The translations under genes and the position numbers were made by a program. A model generated the notes under the pieces. That model saw nothing but the letters and a program-made list of their open reading frames with translations. It had not been told where the DNA came from and did not search any database. From NCBI GenBank assembly GCA_041748615.1, contig JBGTCY010000203.1, forward strand, positions 1 through 8,078: a DNA stretch of 8,078 nt, written 5' to 3'. This document shows, in pieces, positions 5,589 through 8,078 of the stretch; position 1 is the first letter of the stretch; each line of letters begins with the position of its first letter. The stretch comes from JBGTCY01 sp041748615. Its GTDB lineage: Bacteria; Bacteroidota; Bacteroidia; Chitinophagales; CAIOSU01.

Positions 5589-7856
5589 TTATCTTAAAAT
5601 CGTGACTGCTCCTTTGTAAATTTTAGTGCCGTTTTCCAAATTGATGACATAGTAATAGGTGCCATTGGAAAGTTCATTGCCGTCATGCGTGCCGTCCCAG
5701 TCATTCTGATATTCTTTCGTGGAATAAATCATTGTTCCCCAACGATTGAAAATCTGCACTTCATTATTATAAAGTCTGATGTTTTTGATTGCCCAAAAAT
5801 CATTTTGACCGTTTCCGTTTGGTGTGATGACATTCGGAATCACCAGCAGGTAGGCTTCTATCACATCAATCGTCACGCTTGCATTGTTTATACATCCGTT
5901 TACATCAGTGACAACCACCGTGTAAGTTATAGTTTCAAGCGGAGTAGCAGTCGGGTTTGGTGAATTAGGATTGTCCAATCCATCAATAGGTGTCCAGTCA
6001 TAAAAAACGCCACCGGTTGCTTCCAGTTCGATGCTGAATCCTCTGATGACATTGGTATCGGGAGTGATGCTGATATCAGGCAATGGTAAAACAGTGATAA
6101 AAACATCATCTTCAGCAGAACAGCCGTTTTCATCCGTTACGGTCACACTGTAAGTGCCTTCATCTTTTACGATGATACTTGCGGTTGAAGAACCTTCTGA
6201 CCAGCTATAAGCAGTTAGTCCTGATGGAGCGGTTAATGTTACATTTTCCCCATCACAGATTTCTGCATCAGGACTGACAGCGATAGTGGCATCGGGAAGC
6301 GGAAAAACCGTAATAGATTCGCTGAAACTGTCCACACAACCCTGATTGGTGAGTACTCTGAGCGCAAGCAAATAACTACCCGGAGTGTCATAAGTATGTG
6401 ACGGATTCAAAACTGTTGAACTGCTGCCGTCTCCAAAATCCCAGAAATAAAATAGCTGACCGGATACATTGGTGGTTGTGTTGGTAATTGAAATTGAATT
6501 TCCGACACAGACATTGTTGGTGGTTGTGAATGAAACATTGAGACTGTCCTGAACAAGCGGTACGGCAACTGAATGAGTATTGGTACAGGCGGATGCGTCA
6601 GTAACAGTTAAGGTATAAGTTCCGGCAGCCACATTAATCAGGTCTTCGGTAGTTGCTCCATTACTCCATGCAAAAGTATAAGGAGGATTTCCCCCGGTTA
6701 CAGTAACGTCCACTGCAGCGTCATTACCTCCGCAACTCGGACTGCTCACCGCGGATGAAATCACAATGGCAGATGGCTGTCCGATTGTAACGGAATTTGT
6801 GACAGTGCAACCGAAAGTATCCGTTGCCAATACACTATAAGTGCCGCCCGGTACTTGTGTCAGATTTTGAGAAAAAGAAAAATTAGACCAGAAGTAGCTG
6901 TATGGCGCTGTGCCGCCTGAAATCGTTATCGTAGCTGAACCATCATCAGAACCATTACAGGAAACATCAGTTCCCGATATTGTTGATGTCATTGGAGAAG
7001 GTTCCGACAGCGTAGTACTAAGCGTTGAAGAGCAATTATAGTTATCGGTAACTGTTACTTGATAAGTTCCTGCCGGAATGAGTACAAGGTCTTCAGTCGT
7101 TGCTCCATTTGACCATGTGAAGGAGTATGGCGGAATACCGCCATTCGCGGTGATGTCAATTTCACCATTACTGCTTCCGTTGCAGGTAGGATTTTTTTGG
7201 CTTGCAATGTTTAAGATAGCGCCACCAACAGTAATATTTGTTGAACGGGAACAACTTCCAAAAGTGTAAATAATTGAATGTGAACCGGCACCTGCAGCCA
7301 CCGGGTCAAAGGTGGTTCCGGTTACACCCGGACCTGTAAATGCTCCTCCTGTCGGTGTTGCGTTTAAGGTAATAACGCCATCGCTGGAACAGATGGTGGC
7401 AGGTAAATTAAAATTGATATTATCATTTTGCCGGTATTTCAAAACAGCTGAAACACCAGTAAAATCATGTCCCTGACAAGCTGCCCGATTGACCATAATT
7501 CTGATGGGACCGGAAATGGATGAAACCCAGTTTACTGAAGCATTAATACCTACGCAATCAGGTCCGTCATTGTCATTAAAAAATAAAAATCCACCACCTG
7601 TAGTGTAACCGGTTACCTGTGTATCAAAAGAGGAGCCACACGTGCTAAAAGTATAGTTACCTCCTGTGATAACATCTACTGTGGAATAAGTGCCGCTTCC
7701 CAACAGATCTTGTGAAAAAATTCCACACGGTGGCACGCCACCTGTTGCACCTTGATATACAGAGAGAGGGCATTGTGCAGATACCTGAAATTGAAAAATG
7801 AGAACGGCTATCATGGCTGCCATCCAACCGGACATTCTAATATTCATAAATTTCAT
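5589..7856 (-). CDS. Secreted T9SS cargo: SprB-repeat/PKD surface protein with type B (gliding motility) C-terminal domain
   Basis: A 755-residue modular surface protein. The signal peptide ends at VSA (25-27), before Gln28. An N-terminal beta domain (about 28-143) has five cysteines and motifs GGNYTFSTCGSSFDTQ and LFFNDNDGPDC; I do not recognise it with certainty, though it resembles pre-peptidase C-like beta sandwiches. An Ig-like module (144-211) follows, then three SprB-type repeats (about 219-435), a PKD domain (437-518, core WDFGDGSSS and NPSHTYDTPGSYL), and two Ig-like modules (about 522-592 and 594-667). The C-terminal domain (672-755) is the type B/CHU_C sorting domain: VITPNGNGQNDFW, VQIFNRWG, WDGTHDG, NGTYYYVI, ending GAVTILR. 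It directs passage through T9SS across the outer membrane. Likely roles are adhesion, gliding or matrix binding; no enzyme domain is visible. The ATG at 7856 gives a normal signal peptide; in-frame ATGs at 7847 and 7835 are possible. It is first in an operon with the PorP/SprF-type gene, as sprB is paired with sprF in Flavobacterium. Confidence 0.93.
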   Translation of the reverse strand: MKFMNIRMSGWMAAMIAVLIFQFQVSAQCPLSVYQGATGGVPPCGIFSQDLLGSGTYSTVDVITGGNYTFSTCGSSFDTQVTGYTTGGGFLFFNDNDGPDCVGINASVNWVSSISGPIRIMVNRAACQGHDFTGVSAVLKYRQNDNINFNLPATICSSDGVITLNATPTGGAFTGPGVTGTTFDPVAAGAGSHSIIYTFGSCSRSTNITVGGAILNIASQKNPTCNGSSNGEIDITANGGIPPYSFTWSNGATTEDLVLIPAGTYQVTVTDNYNCSSTLSTTLSEPSPMTSTISGTDVSCNGSDDGSATITISGGTAPYSYFWSNFSFSQNLTQVPGGTYSVLATDTFGCTVTNSVTIGQPSAIVISSAVSSPSCGGNDAAVDVTVTGGNPPYTFAWSNGATTEDLINVAAGTYTLTVTDASACTNTHSVAVPLVQDSLNVSFTTTNNVCVGNSISITNTTTNVSGQLFYFWDFGDGSSSTVLNPSHTYDTPGSYLLALRVLTNQGCVDSFSESITVFPLPDATIAVSPDAEICDGENVTLTAPSGLTAYSWSEGSSTASIIVKDEGTYSVTVTDENGCSAEDDVFITVLPLPDISITPDTNVIRGFSIELEATGGVFYDWTPIDGLDNPNSPNPTATPLETITYTVVVTDVNGCINNASVTIDVIEAYLLVIPNVITPNGNGQNDFWAIKNIRLYNNEVQIFNRWGTMIYSTKEYQNDWDGTHDGNELSNGTYYYVINLENGTKIYKGAVTILR
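6552..7202 (-). repeat. Three tandem SprB-type repeats within the surface protein gene
   Basis: The repeats cover residues about 219-288, 290-362 and 364-435. Each has an opening Cys (225, 300, 375), a GG-x-x-PYSF-x-WSN core, A/GGTY followed by V/L-rich strands, and a closing Cys (275, 350, 424), then a short linker that in the first two copies ends in EPSP or QPSA. Cys spacing is 50, 50 and 49. Copies 1 and 3 share the identical decapeptide WSNGATTEDL, encoded at 7086-7115 and 6639-6668. Copy 2 is more diverged (WSNFSFSQNL). Confidence 0.85.
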
Positions 7857-8078
7857 TTTTCTCGGAATTATTTTTTTGGAATTTAAACAAACTGATGCTT
7901 TGACAATTTCAATTTGAGATAGTCATTTTGTCAACATTATCATCATTTATCATCAAAATAAGACAATAAAGTTTTCAAGGTTTTTGAAACAGGGGGTCAA
8001 GATAAAAACTTAATTCTGTTAATCAAAGCCAATCAGCAATTTTTTTTAAATTAATGCATGTTGGCAGCTAAACACTAT
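7857..8078. other. AT-rich upstream region with short repeats, no gene
   Basis: The region upstream of the surface protein gene has no supportable ORF or RNA gene. It holds an inverted repeat TTGACAA (7900-7906) / TTGTCAA (7928-7934), a direct repeat TTATCATCA at 7937-7945 and 7947-7955 (period 10), and an imperfect inverted repeat GCCAA (8028-8032) / TTGGC (8061-8065) around a T8 tract. The best minus-strand -7 candidate is TCAGTTTG (7888-7895), one mismatch from TAnnTTTG and 31 nt before the ATG, without a well-spaced -33 element. The promoter of the cargo-PorP/SprF unit should lie here. Confidence 0.5.

Noticed and set aside
5589..7856. Enzymatic function (protease or glycosidase) for the repeat-rich surface protein
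   Set aside because: All recognisable modules are binding or structural folds (SprB, PKD, Ig-like, sorting domain), and no catalytic motif was seen in the N-terminal domain.
8028..8065. GCCAA / TTGGC imperfect hairpin around a T8 tract, possible terminator or small RNA
   Set aside because: The stem is 5 bp with mismatched inner parts, and no neighbouring gene end is visible to support it.

Overview
The window looks like chromosomal DNA of a member of the Bacteroidota (the Flavobacteriia, Chitinophagia or Saprospiria type of organism). Four things in the sequence point there: an LpxC-FabZ fusion, a DUF5683-dapB-lepB cluster, a gliding-motility/type IX secretion (T9SS) cargo protein with SprB-like repeats and a type B C-terminal sorting domain, and a PorP/SprF-family protein next to that cargo. 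Start regions lack clear Shine-Dalgarno sequences, and one start is preceded by a perfect TAnnTTTG, the -7 element of Bacteroidota promoters. I cannot name the genus.

Layout. Bases 2-904 (+) hold the 3' part of the bifunctional lpxC/fabZ gene of lipid A and fatty acid synthesis, cut by the left window edge. It converges on a leftward block. That block, in its direction of transcription (right to left), has two units. Unit A is a secreted, repeat-rich, T9SS-sorted surface protein (7856-5589) followed after 23 bp by a PorP/SprF-type outer-membrane protein with a coiled coil and a C-terminal SPOR-like domain (5565-4087); a strong hairpin at 3934-3971 follows. Unit B starts at a likely promoter (3894-3901) and holds a DUF5683 membrane protein (3875-3303), dapB (3306-2569, overlapping by ATGA) and, after a 174 bp gap, lepB, the signal peptidase I (2394-973). 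Bases 7857-8078 are an AT-rich upstream region with short repeats and no gene.

How the genes fit together. Everything here concerns the cell envelope: lipid A and acyl chains (lpxC/fabZ), diaminopimelate for peptidoglycan (dapB), removal of signal peptides (lepB), and export and display of a large surface protein through T9SS (unit A). Unit A is a cargo-plus-partner module like sprB-sprF. Its partner protein appears to carry its own peptidoglycan-binding domain, which is the most interesting point in the window. The remaining genes are ordinary core genes. I see no RNA gene, CRISPR array, insertion sequence or phage element.
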